Shown here piece by piece: positions 19,142 through 28,728 of a stretch of DNA of 43,430 nt (positions within the stretch are counted from its first letter, which is position 1; every line of letters begins with the position of its first letter). Origin of the DNA: Treponema sp. (lineage in GTDB: Bacteria; Spirochaetota; Spirochaetia; Treponematales; Breznakiellaceae); assembly GCA_031281025.1 (NCBI GenBank), contig JAITFY010000077.1, forward strand, positions 1 to 43,430, in the 5' to 3' direction. The position numbers and the translations under genes were made by a program. The notes under the pieces are model-generated. The model was given only the letters and a program-made list of their open reading frames with translations, was not told the origin of the DNA and did no database searches.

Positions 19142-19556
19142 TGCGATGAACCATAAGCCGGGTTCTGTATTATAACGCTGCCATCTGTCTAAAAAAGCCG
19201 TTTCCGGTATTTTTGCAGCAGTCTACCCGCGCTTACCCGGCGGGCAGCCGGTGAAAAAGGGTTAACCCTTTTTTGCGCTTACTTGACTTTGCTCCTGATG
19301 AGGCTTGCCTTTCCTTCGTTGTTGCCACCAAAGAGGTGGGCTCTTACCCCGCCTTTTCACCCTTACCCGGCCGCTAAAATTATTAATTTAAGCGGCCAGG
19401 CGGTATATTTTCTGTGGCGCTATCTGTCCTGACCATTTAATTTTAAGTGATCAGTCCCGGGTGTTACCCGGCATCATGCCCTGCGGAGCCCGGACTTTCC
19501 TCCCAACCGCTTGAAATATCAATCAAACGGTCAGGCGGCAGCCTGGTTCATCGCAT
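19141..19556 (-). ncRNA. rnpB: RNase P RNA, bacterial type A
   Basis: Read on the minus strand, the ~416-base region starts with GATGAACCAGGCTGC and contains the universal GAGGAAAGTCCGGGCTCC block, GGGTGAAAAGGCGGGGTAAG and the 3' ACAGAACCCGGCTTAT. The P1 stem is a perfect 13-base pairing of ATGCGATGAACCA (19556 end) with TGGTTCATCGCAT (19141 end). The RNA processes tRNA 5' ends with protein RnpA. No terminator is visible past the 3' end, where transcription would run antisense into the zinc-ribbon gene. Ends are set from the P1 stem and may differ by a few bases. Confidence 0.95.
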
Positions 19557-19562
19557 ATTCAA

Positions 19563-19591
19563 AATATATCAAATATTTTAATGAATTTCAA
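19563..19591 (-). promoter_or_regulatory. Putative RNase P RNA promoter
   Basis: Minus-strand TTGAAA (19591-19586), 17-base spacer and TATATT (19568-19563), with the predicted start seven bases on, at the P1 stem of the RNA. The position agrees with the RNA 5' end deduced from structure. Confidence 0.65.
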
Positions 19592-19610
19592 GCAAAATTG
19601 ATGATTTTCA

Positions 19611-19639
19611 TTGACAAATTGAAGAATTTTATATAAAAT
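19611..19639 (+). promoter_or_regulatory. Putative promoter of the TPR-mreBCD operon
   Basis: TTGACA (19611-19616), 17 bases, TAAAAT (19634-19639): a near-consensus promoter divergent from that of RNase P RNA. The ATG at 19653 would lie only about seven bases into the message, with no Shine-Dalgarno. Confidence 0.65.
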
Positions 19640-19652
19640 TTCCTTAAATAAG

Positions 19653-20579
19653 ATGACAAATAATAATTGGTCTCGTCATGGACGACGTATATACATAGTA
19701 AAGAAAATTCGCATTATTACTGCCATAATTATAATTTTTTCTGTAATAATTATAATGATTTTTACAATTTTTAGTTTTAGAAGCGGTATGACCAATGAAA
19801 GACGTGAACTGCTGCGTATATTAAACGAAAGAAATTTTGAATTGGCATACGATTTAAGCAAAAATATTTTAATAGATAATCCTGTAGATTATCAAACGTT
19901 AAAGATAAATGGAATTTCTGCTTTTGAATTAGGTATTTCACAAATCAATCATCAGGCTATGCTGGAATACATTGATGAATGTATTTTTTCTTTACGAAAA
20001 GCTCTTTTACATAATTCCAAAGATGCCGGTATCTATTATGTTCTTGGAAAAGCCTATGGTTATAAAGGGCCAAAATACGCAGACCTTGTTGTAAAGTATT
20101 TAGAAAAAGCGTTATACCTTCATTATGATGCAGGTGACATACCAGAATACTTAGGACTTGCTTATGCAGCTTACGGAGATTATCGCAGCAGCGTAACAGC
20201 TTTTTCGCAGGCATTTGTTCATGGAATTATTCCATCCGATAACCTGTTACTGCCAATTGCAAGATCCTATATGGAAATGAATGAATACAATACTGCTATC
20301 AGTTATTTGCAGCTTTGCATAGAAAACTCCCCTGATTCGGTTTCTGTAGTTACTGCACGTTTTATGTTAGCGGAAATTTTTAAAGATTTGAATGATTTTG
20401 AAAAAGCTGCGCTTCAACTTTTAACCATAATAGATGATACAGGCGAAAATGCAGAAGCGCGCTTTCAGTTAGGTGAAGTATTCAACAGGCAGGGCGATAC
20501 AACCAGGGCACGTTTTGAATGGAGAATGGCATATAGACTAAATCCGGCTCATGCAGGCGCACGAGCAAGGCTTAATTAA
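19653..20579 (+). CDS. Membrane-anchored TPR protein upstream of mreB
   Basis: 308 residues. A positively charged start (RHGRRIYIVKK) is followed by one membrane helix (about residues 20-43). The rest is helical with tetratricopeptide-like repeats (for example KYLEKALYLHYDAGDIPEYLGLAYAAYGDYRSS and ARFQLGEVFNRQGDTTRARFEW). It probably acts as a scaffold on the periplasmic face. The gene ends 12 bases before mreB under a shared promoter, which suggests a part in cell-shape or wall assembly; that is inference. No enzymatic motif is visible. Confidence 0.8.
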   Translation: MTNNNWSRHGRRIYIVKKIRIITAIIIIFSVIIIMIFTIFSFRSGMTNERRELLRILNERNFELAYDLSKNILIDNPVDYQTLKINGISAFELGISQINHQAMLEYIDECIFSLRKALLHNSKDAGIYYVLGKAYGYKGPKYADLVVKYLEKALYLHYDAGDIPEYLGLAYAAYGDYRSSVTAFSQAFVHGIIPSDNLLLPIARSYMEMNEYNTAISYLQLCIENSPDSVSVVTARFMLAEIFKDLNDFEKAALQLLTIIDDTGENAEARFQLGEVFNRQGDTTRARFEWRMAYRLNPAHAGARARLN

Positions 20580-20591
20580 TCGGAGGAAAGA

Positions 20592-21620
20592 ATGTTTGGC
20601 AATTTATCATCAGATTTTGGTATTGATTTAGGAACATGTAATACGCTAATTTATATCAAAAATAAAGGGATCGTATTAAATGAACCGTCGGTTGTTGCAG
20701 TTGAACGAGGCACCAAAAAAATTGTTGCAGTGGGTCAGGATGCCAAAAGAATGTTATGGAAAACGCCAGAGAATATTATTGCCATAAGACCAATGCGTGA
20801 TGGTGTAATTGCAGATATTGAATCAACAGAAAAAATGATTCGCTATTTTATCTACCGCGTTTATCCGCGTTATAGGTTTCTAAAACCACGTATGGTAATT
20901 GGAGTTCCTTCATGTATTACCGAAGTAGAAAGACGCGCTGTCGAAGAAAGCGCTTACAAATCGGGAGCAAGAGAAGTTCACGTAATTGATGAAAGCCTTG
21001 CCGCTGCAATTGGTGCGGATATTCCAATAAGAGAACCTGCAGGGCATATGATTTGTGACATTGGCGGCGGTACAACCGAGATTTCTGTTATTTCACTTGG
21101 AGGCATGGTTGTCACAAGGGCAATCAGAATTGGCGGTGATGAATTGGACGAAGCGATAATCAAACATATACGCAGTGTTCACAATTTAATAATTGGAGAA
21201 CAAATGGCGGAAAAACTAAAAATAGAAATTGGCAATGCTTTCCCGGATAAAAATATCGAAAAAATCGAAGTAAAAGGCAATGATGCAATCACAGGACTCC
21301 CGCGCAGACTGGAAATTGACTCTGTCGAAGTAAGAGAAGCGCTTAAAGATCCTGTAACTTCAATCATCGATGAGATAAAATCTGTTCTTGGAAAAACGCC
21401 TCCTGAACTTGCTGCTGATATCGTTGATCGCGGAATTGTAATGACAGGTTCTGGATCGCTTCTTAAGGGTTTAGATAAGCTAATTGTAAAAGAAACAGGG
21501 GTTCCGGCAATTATCGCAGAGAATCCCGAAATAAGCGTTGCCCTGGGTGCAGGCAAGTATTTTGATTACATTAAAGGTGCCGACTTAACAAAATTGATCT
21601 ATGATAAGTTAAACGGATAA
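20592..21620 (+). CDS. mreB: Rod shape-determining protein MreB (actin-like)
   Basis: Actin-fold ATPase that forms membrane-bound filaments guiding the elongation machinery. 342 residues, normal length. Nucleotide-binding phosphate loops [12 protein letters not shown] (near residue 10) and [17 protein letters not shown] (about 155-171), and the adenosine motif [12 protein letters not shown], are intact. CGGAGGAAAG precedes the ATG. It heads mreB-mreC-mreD-pbp2-rodA, the complete elongasome core. A spirochaete's rod-shaped protoplasmic cylinder fits this cluster. Confidence 0.96.
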   Translation: MFGNLSSDFGIDLGTCNTLIYIKNKGIVLNEPSVVAVERGTKKIVAVGQDAKRMLWKTPENIIAIRPMRDGVIADIESTEKMIRYFIYRVYPRYRFLKPRMVIGVPSCITEVERRAVEESAYKSGAREVHVIDESLAAAIGADIPIREPAGHMICDIGGGTTEISVISLGGMVVTRAIRIGGDELDEAIIKHIRSVHNLIIGEQMAEKLKIEIGNAFPDKNIEKIEVKGNDAITGLPRRLEIDSVEVREALKDPVTSIIDEIKSVLGKTPPELAADIVDRGIVMTGSGSLLKGLDKLIVKETGVPAIIAENPEISVALGAGKYFDYIKGADLTKLIYDKLNG

Positions 21621-21623
21621 TGT

Positions 21624-22526
21624 ATGCAGCCTAAAGGTATGCAAAATAAAATTTTTGGCAGATTCCGCAAAAAGACCAATAAAACTTCCAATGCTCAGCC
21701 AAATATTACTTTGTTTGTTTTTGTTTTTCTTGTTTTAATTTCGTCTATTATGCTTTTACTTTCCAGCAGGACTTTTGCTTTTGATATAAAAAATACCGGA
21801 ATGTCAATTTTTTCAGTCGTCAGGCTTGGAGTATATGAAGTAACTTCTTTTGTTTCCAGAACCGTTTTAAGTATAAGAGAACTTTCCAATTTAAGAAAGG
21901 AACATGCCGAATTACTTATTCAACTGGATCGTTATGCAGAGATTGAACGCAGTAATGCGGAAATATATCAGGAAAACATGCGGTTAAGGGAACAGCTGGA
22001 TTTTGCCCAAACGTTTCGTTACCGCCGTATTCCCGCGCAAATTTCGGGGCGTGATTCAGATAATTTGTTTTCTGCTATTATAATTAATAAAGGCAGTCTT
22101 TCGGGTGTTTCGAATAACATGACAGTTGTCGCATGGCAAAATGGCATTCAGGCATTGGTTGGCAAGGTAATCCAGACAAGTCTTTTTGAAAGCCTTGTTA
22201 TGCCCGTATTTGATATCAATTCACTTGTATCCGCCCGTTTTAAAGATTCCCGTTTTGAAGGAATAATAGAAGGGCAGGGAAACTCCGAAGTTCCTCTTTT
22301 TATGCGTTTTGTTCCAAGACGCGCAAGAGAAGAAATAAATATTGGCGATATTGTTGTTACAAGCGGTATGGGCGGTATTTTCCCGCCGGAAATAAATATT
22401 GGACGTGTAAGCAGCGTCAATGTTCTTGATTATGGTACTACACTGGAAGTATTCATTATTCCCATGATTGATTTTTTAAGGCTTGAATACGTTTTTATTA
22501 TTGAACAGGAAACAATAAATGATTAG
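21624..22526 (+). CDS. mreC: Rod shape-determining protein MreC
   Basis: 300-residue bitopic membrane protein: basic N-terminal tail, one transmembrane helix (about 30-50), a coiled coil (LRKEHAELLIQLDRYAEIERSNAEIYQENMRLREQL region) and the periplasmic beta-barrel domains (VGKVIQTSLFESLVMPV, GDIVVTSGMGGIFPPEINIGRV). It links MreB to PBP2. The ATG sits three bases after the mreB stop. mreD overlaps its end by eight bases. Confidence 0.93.
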   Translation: MQPKGMQNKIFGRFRKKTNKTSNAQPNITLFVFVFLVLISSIMLLLSSRTFAFDIKNTGMSIFSVVRLGVYEVTSFVSRTVLSIRELSNLRKEHAELLIQLDRYAEIERSNAEIYQENMRLREQLDFAQTFRYRRIPAQISGRDSDNLFSAIIINKGSLSGVSNNMTVVAWQNGIQALVGKVIQTSLFESLVMPVFDINSLVSARFKDSRFEGIIEGQGNSEVPLFMRFVPRRAREEINIGDIVVTSGMGGIFPPEINIGRVSSVNVLDYGTTLEVFIIPMIDFLRLEYVFIIEQETIND

Positions 22527-23022
22527 AAGCATTGTTTGGACAGTACTACTTTGCACTTTTATTGATATATTACTATCAACACTAAAGGGACTCTTTCCTT
22601 TTTTAATCATTGTACCAGATTTGTCATTGTGTATTCTTGTATATTCAGCATATGTGAACGGAAGTATGACAGGGCAAATTGCCGGCTTTTTCTCTGGATT
22701 ATTTAAAGATTTCCTTTCTCCAGCCCCGCTTGGAATGAACTGCCTTATTCGCACTCTAATTGGAGCTCTTACAGGAATTTTTAAAGGTAATTTTTTCCTT
22801 GATGTAATATTATTACCGGTAATTCTTTGTACTGCTACAACAGTTGGAAAGGTACTAATTACCTTTTTACTTCATCTTATTATGGGATCAAATGTTCCAG
22901 TACAAATGTACTCACTTCTCAGTAATGTTTTATGGATTGAATTGGGCTTAAATGCCTTTTTTGCGCCATTATTGTTTTTGCTTTTAAAGAAATTCAAATT
23001 TCTTTTAGTAACACGGAGATAA
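22519..23022 (+). CDS. mreD: Rod shape-determining protein MreD
   Basis: 167 residues, almost entirely hydrophobic with five to six predicted membrane helices, the usual MreD build. FFSGLFKDFLSPAPLGMNCL is the conserved mid-protein segment. It overlaps mreC by eight bases and has GGAAAC upstream. Weak primary conservation is normal for MreD; the identification rests on topology, length and position between mreC and pbp2. Confidence 0.9.
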   Translation: MIRSIVWTVLLCTFIDILLSTLKGLFPFLIIVPDLSLCILVYSAYVNGSMTGQIAGFFSGLFKDFLSPAPLGMNCLIRTLIGALTGIFKGNFFLDVILLPVILCTATTVGKVLITFLLHLIMGSNVPVQMYSLLSNVLWIELGLNAFFAPLLFLLLKKFKFLLVTRR

Positions 23023-23028
23023 TAAAAA

Positions 23029-24864
23029 ATGCGGCGAGATAAAAACATCAGAATATTGGCGTTTAGAATCTTTTTTTTAATTATTGTTTTTATTTTTATT
23101 TCCAGACTTTATGGCATGCAAATTCTTTCCGGTGATATTTATCTTTCCAGAGCAATGAATATTTCCCGAAGAACATATATTATCCCTTCACAAAGAGGAG
23201 AAATTTACGATCGTAATTTTACACATCCATTGGTTATAAACAGCGATTCATTTGCCATAACTATCACAACTGCGGAAGTACCTCATGGTATGTTAGATGA
23301 TGTTATTGAATCAGTTTCTCAAATAATAGGAATTTCTTCCAGCGATATACTTTCTAAGCTTCCCAGACAGTATTTTCAGCTGTATCACCCGGTAGAAATT
23401 GCATCTAACGTTTCTTTTTCTACAATTTCTGCACTTGCAGAAAGAAAATATACCCTTCCTGGAATATCATGGCATATAAAACCTGTTCGCAATTATGTAA
23501 ATGTTGGAAGTCTTTCTCATATTTTAGGCTATGTGGGCGATATTACGCGTGATGAGCTTTTAACGCTTTATAATTTAGGATACCAGCAGGATGACATAAT
23601 CGGTAAATCCGGAATTGAAAGACGTTATGATACACTCCTGCGGGGAAAACAGGGATGGGAAACCAGAACGGTAGATTCCAGAGGCAGGCGTATAACAGGA
23701 CGTGAAAATACCATTGTGCCTCCGGAAATGGGAAAAAACCTTGTATTAACAATTGATGCGGAATTACAGCTTCTTGTTGAAAAAGCGCTTGGCCCTCAGG
23801 TTGGCGCTGCAATTGTTAAACGCCCAGCAACAGGCGAAATTCTTGCAATGGTTTCTTATCCCTGGTACGATTCAAATATTTTTACTGATGGTAATATTTC
23901 CAATTTCCGTATCTTGGCGGAAGATCCCAACAGGCCTTTTTTAAACCGTGCAATTCAATCAAGTTATCCGCCTGCATCAACTTTTAAAATAATTATGACT
24001 ACTGGAATTCTTGCAGACAGAACATTCTCGCCTGAGCAAACGATAAGATGCCAGGGAGTTATACCAAGATTTGGCGGCCGTGATTGGCATTGCTGGCATA
24101 GAACCGGCCATGGCAGATTAAATTTGTCTAACGCACTTGCTCAATCATGTAACATATACTATATGACGGTTGGAAGAGATAATCTTGGCGTTGAACGAAT
24201 TGTATCTTATGCCCTGGGTTATTCATTTGGAGAAATTTCCGGAATTGATCTGCCTGGTGAGGTGGCAGGATTTATTCCAACCCCCCAATGGAAAGAAAGA
24301 CGTTTTCGTGAATTATGGTATCCTGGCGATACAATGAATATGTCAATAGGGCAGGGGTATCTTTTGGTAACTCCCTTACAGATGTCCAACATGGTAAGCA
24401 TGGTTGTAAACAATGGAAAAATCTACAAACCTTATGTTTTAAAAGAAGTGCGCGACCCTGTTACCAACACAATAGAATACATTACAACTCCAGAAGTAAT
24501 CCACGAAAGCGATATCAGCCCCTGGATTTTTGAATCAGTACGCCGGGATATGAGATCTGTTGTAAGTCATGGAACTGCACGATATCCTTTAAATATTGGA
24601 ACTGTTCAAATTGCCGGAAAAACAGGAACAGCGGAAATAGGGCTTACAGACAGATGGCACTCATGGTTTACTGCTTTTGCTCCGTATAACGCCACAAATC
24701 CAATGGATAAAATAGTTGTTACGGTAATTATCGAAGCATCCGAATTTCAGGTTTGGAGAGCTACTTTGTCTTCTGCAATAATTTTTCAAGGGTACTTTGC
24801 AAACCAAAATTACGAAGAAGCAATCAGGGCTTTAGGATTTCAACATCTAGTAAGAAGGGATTAA
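23029..24864 (+). CDS. mrdA: Penicillin-binding protein 2 (elongasome transpeptidase)
   Basis: Class B PBP that crosslinks lateral-wall peptidoglycan in the periplasm. 611 residues: one N-terminal membrane anchor, the dimerisation/pedestal domain (IPSQRGEIYDRN; GKSGIERRYDTLLRGKQG) and the transpeptidase domain with the serine motif STFK (S317), SCN (373-375) and KTGT (531-534). CGGAGAT lies before the ATG. Placed between mreD and rodA, its RodA partner, as expected. Confidence 0.95.
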   Translation: MRRDKNIRILAFRIFFLIIVFIFISRLYGMQILSGDIYLSRAMNISRRTYIIPSQRGEIYDRNFTHPLVINSDSFAITITTAEVPHGMLDDVIESVSQIIGISSSDILSKLPRQYFQLYHPVEIASNVSFSTISALAERKYTLPGISWHIKPVRNYVNVGSLSHILGYVGDITRDELLTLYNLGYQQDDIIGKSGIERRYDTLLRGKQGWETRTVDSRGRRITGRENTIVPPEMGKNLVLTIDAELQLLVEKALGPQVGAAIVKRPATGEILAMVSYPWYDSNIFTDGNISNFRILAEDPNRPFLNRAIQSSYPPASTFKIIMTTGILADRTFSPEQTIRCQGVIPRFGGRDWHCWHRTGHGRLNLSNALAQSCNIYYMTVGRDNLGVERIVSYALGYSFGEISGIDLPGEVAGFIPTPQWKERRFRELWYPGDTMNMSIGQGYLLVTPLQMSNMVSMVVNNGKIYKPYVLKEVRDPVTNTIEYITTPEVIHESDISPWIFESVRRDMRSVVSHGTARYPLNIGTVQIAGKTGTAEIGLTDRWHSWFTAFAPYNATNPMDKIVVTVIIEASEFQVWRATLSSAIIFQGYFANQNYEEAIRALGFQHLVRRD

Positions 24865-24866
24865 TC

Positions 24867-26177
24867 ATGCGATTACGAAATATTGTCGAATTGGATTATT
24901 TGCTTTTGCTTCCTGTGCTTGCCCTTATTACATGTGGAATATTGTTTATTTATTCATCTGGAATAACATCAGATGGTATTCAGGTTTCCAATGAATTTTT
25001 CAAGCAAATTGTTTGGGCTTCGATTGGACTTGTAATTACACTGGCGCTTAGTATGATAGATTACAGGCGTTTTTATAATATTTCCGTTTATATTTATCTT
25101 TTTTCATTGCTGCCGCTTATTTACACTTTATTCTTTGGCCACTCAATTTATCATGCTACACGCTGGCTTAGAATTGGTTCTTTTGGTTTACAGATGTCTG
25201 AATTTGTTAAAATATCTGTCATACTTCTTCTTGCACGTTATCTTGCAGATACAGAAAATAACAAAGAATCATTTTCCAGGTTTATTGTAAGCTGTTCCAT
25301 TATTTTTATTCCATTGATTATTGTTCTGCTTCAACCAGACCTTGGAACAGCGCTTGTATATATAGCAATCCTTATTACCATGTTATTTTTAGCTAGTTTA
25401 CCAATGCGTTATATTGCATTTATGATTTCCTGTATTGCATTAACCGGCGTTCTTATGGTATTACCGTTTTGGCAAACCCATATTTTAGGAAGAACTTTTC
25501 CTTTTTTAACAGCTCTTACCAGTTTAAGATTTATTTCTTTAACAATACTATTTTTTGTTTTTATAGCTTCAATTTCACTTTTTGGATACATAAAATTTAA
25601 AAAGCAATATTTTTTCTGGTTTGTTTATTCATCTGTTATAATGGTTTTTTCACTTGGAGTTTCTTATGCTGCCCGTTTGGTACTTAGAAATTATCAAATA
25701 ATGAGGTTAGTTGTTTTTCTTGATCCAAATGTAGATCCAAGAGGAGCAGGCTGGAATATCATTCAATCAGTTACAGCCATTGGCGCAGGGGGCTTTATGG
25801 GCAGAGGGTATTTACAAGGTACTCAAAGTCAATACAGATTTCTGCCTGAACAAAGTACAGATTTTATTTTTTCCATTTTTTCGGAAGAAACAGGTTTTAT
25901 TGGAGCCATTGTAGTTTTTACACTTTATACACTTATTATAAACCGTCTGCTTTATTCAATGAAAAAAACCATAGATCCTTTTGCAAAATATATTCTTGCA
26001 GGTTTAGCAGGAATGATAGGGTTTCATTTTATTGTTAATATCGGTATGACAATGGGCATTATGCCAATTACCGGCCTTCCGCTTGTTTTTATGTCATACG
26101 GCGGCTCATCCATTTTATCCTCCATGATTGGAATTGGTCTTGCATTAAGTATTTACGTTAGAAGATTTAATAGATAA
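24867..26177 (+). CDS. rodA: Rod shape-determining protein RodA (SEDS glycosyltransferase)
   Basis: SEDS-family membrane enzyme that polymerises glycan strands from lipid II with PBP2. I use the ATG at 24867, behind GAAGGGA and three bases after pbp2. The ORF-track start at 24753 reads pbp2 in another frame. The result is 436 residues with about ten membrane helices and the family motifs LLQPDLGTALVY, GAGGFMGRGYLQGTQSQYRFLPEQSTDFIF and TGLPLVFMSYGGSS. The catalytic-type aspartate lies in QPDLG. Last of the shape genes in the operon. Confidence 0.94.
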   Translation: MRLRNIVELDYLLLLPVLALITCGILFIYSSGITSDGIQVSNEFFKQIVWASIGLVITLALSMIDYRRFYNISVYIYLFSLLPLIYTLFFGHSIYHATRWLRIGSFGLQMSEFVKISVILLLARYLADTENNKESFSRFIVSCSIIFIPLIIVLLQPDLGTALVYIAILITMLFLASLPMRYIAFMISCIALTGVLMVLPFWQTHILGRTFPFLTALTSLRFISLTILFFVFIASISLFGYIKFKKQYFFWFVYSSVIMVFSLGVSYAARLVLRNYQIMRLVVFLDPNVDPRGAGWNIIQSVTAIGAGGFMGRGYLQGTQSQYRFLPEQSTDFIFSIFSEETGFIGAIVVFTLYTLIINRLLYSMKKTIDPFAKYILAGLAGMIGFHFIVNIGMTMGIMPITGLPLVFMSYGGSSILSSMIGIGLALSIYVRRFNR

Positions 26178-26191
26178 TTTGGAACGAGAAA

Positions 26192-28693
26192 GTGTATATT
26201 AATCCTGTAAATCAATTAGGTAATTTGCTTTTGACAGTTGAAAAACCTGCGCGTTATGTTGGCGGAGAAGTTGGCAGCCTAGCAAAATACAAAGAAAAAT
26301 CAGAAAAGAACATTGATTTTTTTCGCACTCTAATTGCATTTCCTGATCTTTATGAGATTGGGATGGGAAATCAGGCATTACGGATTATTTACAATTATAT
26401 GAATGATATACCAGGCGTACTTTGCGATCGAGCATTTGCTCCGGCTCCGGATTTTGAAAAATTGTTACGGGAAAACAATTTTCCTTTGTACGGCCTTGAT
26501 ACGGGAATCAGCCTAGACTGTGTTGACTTGCTTATGTTTACGCTTGGTTATGAACTTGGTTTAAACGGTATTTTAACAATGCTTGATGTTTCAGGTATTC
26601 CCGTTAGGTGTAATGACAGGGAAGACTGCGAAACTGAATATCCAATTGTAATTGCAGGAGGGCCTGCCGTTTCAAATCCTTTGCCGTATTCTCCGTTCAT
26701 CGATGCTTTCTGGATTGGGGAAGTGGAAACAAGTTTCCATGAAGCAAACTTCCCTGAAGCAAAGAAGAGCTTCTTTGATCTTGTTGCACAATTGGCTGAA
26801 CTTAAAAAAAGAGGGCAGGAGAGGGCAGGGCTACTTGAAAAAATTGCAGCTCACCCTAATGTATGGACCAAAGGAAAGGGAAAGGCAATACGTGCAATCC
26901 ACATGGGGTTTTCTCAGAACCAAACTGATACGGCTCCATCGCTTGTATACCCTGTTCCAAATATGAAAATCGTTCAAAACCACGGTACTGTCGAAATAAT
27001 GCGCGGATGCCCAAATGGATGCCGTTTTTGCCATGCTGGATTTTGGTACAGACCTGCAAGACAAAAAACAATTGAGCAAATCGTAAAACAGGTTAATCAA
27101 ATGGTAACATTGGGCGGCTGGCAGCAAATTAGCCTATCTTCATTATCATCCGGAGATTTTTTTGAAATAGAAAAATTAATCGATGTTTTAAATGATCGAT
27201 TCAGTGAAAAAAAAGTTTCTTTCCAATTACCTTCTCTTAGGGTATCCAGTTTTGCGCTTTCTCTTCTTGAGAAAATTTCAAAAACCAGAAAAAGCGGTTT
27301 AACTTTTGCTGTTGAAACACCTCAACATTTATGTCAAATGGCAATTAATAAAGAGGTAACACGCGAATCTGTAGTTGCAATTCTTGATGAGGCAAAAAAA
27401 CGAGGCTGGAAAAGCGCAAAGTTTTATTTTATGATTGGACTTCTTAACAATGAACAACCGGCAAGTATCAGCGAAGAAGAAGAGATTGTTACGTTTATTT
27501 TGGATGTAACACGCAAAACCCGTATGTCTTTTAATATCAATGTTGGCATATTTATTCCAAAACCGCATACACCTTATCAATATTTTCCACAATTAGACAG
27601 CCAAATTGCATTTAAAAAATTAAGTTTTATCCGTTCAAAATTAAAACCATTCGGGCATAAGGTAAGTATTTCCGACCCGCTTATTTCACAAATTGAAGGC
27701 ATGTTAAGCAGGGGAGATGAAAGAGCCGGCTTTTTATGTGAACAAGCCTTTAGAGGCGGCAGCAGGTTAGAACCCTGGGACGAATACATCAATAGAGATA
27801 TCTGGCTTGAAATCCTGGAAAAAAACTCTGAATATGTAACATCAATATTCAAAGGTAATAATGAGCAGTTTCCCTGGCTATCAATTGATTCTTGCGTAAA
27901 AAACAAATACTTATTAAAAGAATTTGAAAAATCCAACAAGTCATTAAAGACTGTTTCCTGCAAAGAAAAATGTAATAATTGCGGGGTTTGCTTTGGGAAA
28001 AACAAAGATAATTTACCACAAACCATCACAAACCACCACGAACCTATTACCAGGAATATTTCCGTTAACCCTACAGATAACCAGGTTAACGGAAATAGCT
28101 TAGGTTGTAAGGCCGATCCTTCTGTTTACAGGATGCTTTTTAGCTTTTGCAAAGAGGGCTGCGCGGCCTTTCTTGGGCACTTAAGTCTTATTGAAGTTTT
28201 CTCCATGTCTTTTAGAAGGGCGGATATCCCCGTTATTTATACTCAAGGTTTTAACACAATTGCAAAAATAGAGTTTGCATCTCCTTTATCAACAGGAATA
28301 AGCGCCTTTAACGAAATTGCTTCCGTAGATTTTAAAGAGTTGTACGATGCGGAAAAGTTTGTTTTATCTCTTAACAAAAATTTACCTGATGGTATTCGCA
28401 TCAATAAAGCAGAGATTTTTTTAATAAAAAGCGGGCAAAAAAAGCATTCGTTATCTTCGCTTTTATGGGGATTTTCCTACGATGTTGACGGCACTACAGA
28501 AGACTGCATTAGCTTCGCCAGCGAGAAGGCTTACAAACAAAACCGCCTTAATAATGGCTTGTTATCATTGTTTTCACTCAAACGTAATGAAGTTTTTGCG
28601 CGTAATATAACCGGCACAGAAAACGAATATCTGCCGTACTTCGAAGTTTACAAATACCTTTATAGTAGACAGAATAAACATTATGAACAGTAA
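26192..28693 (+). CDS. Two-part radical SAM protein: B12-binding-like/radical SAM (TIGR03960) fused to DUF2344 (TIGR03936)
   Basis: 833 residues from a GTG start. Residues ~1-600 are the TIGR03960-type unit: a cobalamin-binding-like N-terminal domain, then the radical SAM cluster CPNGCRFC (C273, C277, C280), an unusual CxxxCxxC match. A four-cysteine segment (SCKEKCNNCGVCFG) follows at about 590-605. The C-terminal ~190 residues (FCKEGCAAFLGHLSLIEVF, SPLSTGISAFNEIASVDF) match DUF2344. The two families usually occur as neighbours or fusions in many bacteria; function unresolved, a tRNA/rRNA modification role has been suspected. A low-complexity linker with a perfect inverted repeat joins the halves. 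Confidence 0.85.
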   Translation: MYINPVNQLGNLLLTVEKPARYVGGEVGSLAKYKEKSEKNIDFFRTLIAFPDLYEIGMGNQALRIIYNYMNDIPGVLCDRAFAPAPDFEKLLRENNFPLYGLDTGISLDCVDLLMFTLGYELGLNGILTMLDVSGIPVRCNDREDCETEYPIVIAGGPAVSNPLPYSPFIDAFWIGEVETSFHEANFPEAKKSFFDLVAQLAELKKRGQERAGLLEKIAAHPNVWTKGKGKAIRAIHMGFSQNQTDTAPSLVYPVPNMKIVQNHGTVEIMRGCPNGCRFCHAGFWYRPARQKTIEQIVKQVNQMVTLGGWQQISLSSLSSGDFFEIEKLIDVLNDRFSEKKVSFQLPSLRVSSFALSLLEKISKTRKSGLTFAVETPQHLCQMAINKEVTRESVVAILDEAKKRGWKSAKFYFMIGLLNNEQPASISEEEEIVTFILDVTRKTRMSFNINVGIFIPKPHTPYQYFPQLDSQIAFKKLSFIRSKLKPFGHKVSISDPLISQIEGMLSRGDERAGFLCEQAFRGGSRLEPWDEYINRDIWLEILEKNSEYVTSIFKGNNEQFPWLSIDSCVKNKYLLKEFEKSNKSLKTVSCKEKCNNCGVCFGKNKDNLPQTITNHHEPITRNISVNPTDNQVNGNSLGCKADPSVYRMLFSFCKEGCAAFLGHLSLIEVFSMSFRRADIPVIYTQGFNTIAKIEFASPLSTGISAFNEIASVDFKELYDAEKFVLSLNKNLPDGIRINKAEIFLIKSGQKKHSLSSLLWGFSYDVDGTTEDCISFASEKAYKQNRLNNGLLSLFSLKRNEVFARNITGTENEYLPYFEVYKYLYSRQNKHYEQ
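28057..28097 (+). repeat. 14-base perfect inverted repeat inside the radical SAM gene linker
   Basis: TATTTCCGTTAACC (28057-28070) and its exact complement (28084-28097) flank a 13-base loop. The core GTTAACC-N13-GGTTAAC is the same as upstream of birA. It encodes part of the linker between the radical SAM and DUF2344 halves and follows a ten-base-period run (caaaccatca / caaaccacca) at about 28018-28040. Confidence 0.85.
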
Positions 28694-28728
28694 TACTTGC
28701 GTGTTGCAAGGGGCTGCCCGGCTAGGTA

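Noticed and set aside
24753-24866. Long rodA ORF starting inside pbp2
   Set aside because: The extra 38 residues are pbp2 in another frame; ATG 24867 has a good ribosome site.
28694-28728. Terminator between the convergent radical SAM and lipoprotein genes
   Set aside because: Only a five-base stem CTTGC-GTGTT-GCAAG without a T-run is visible, too weak to call.
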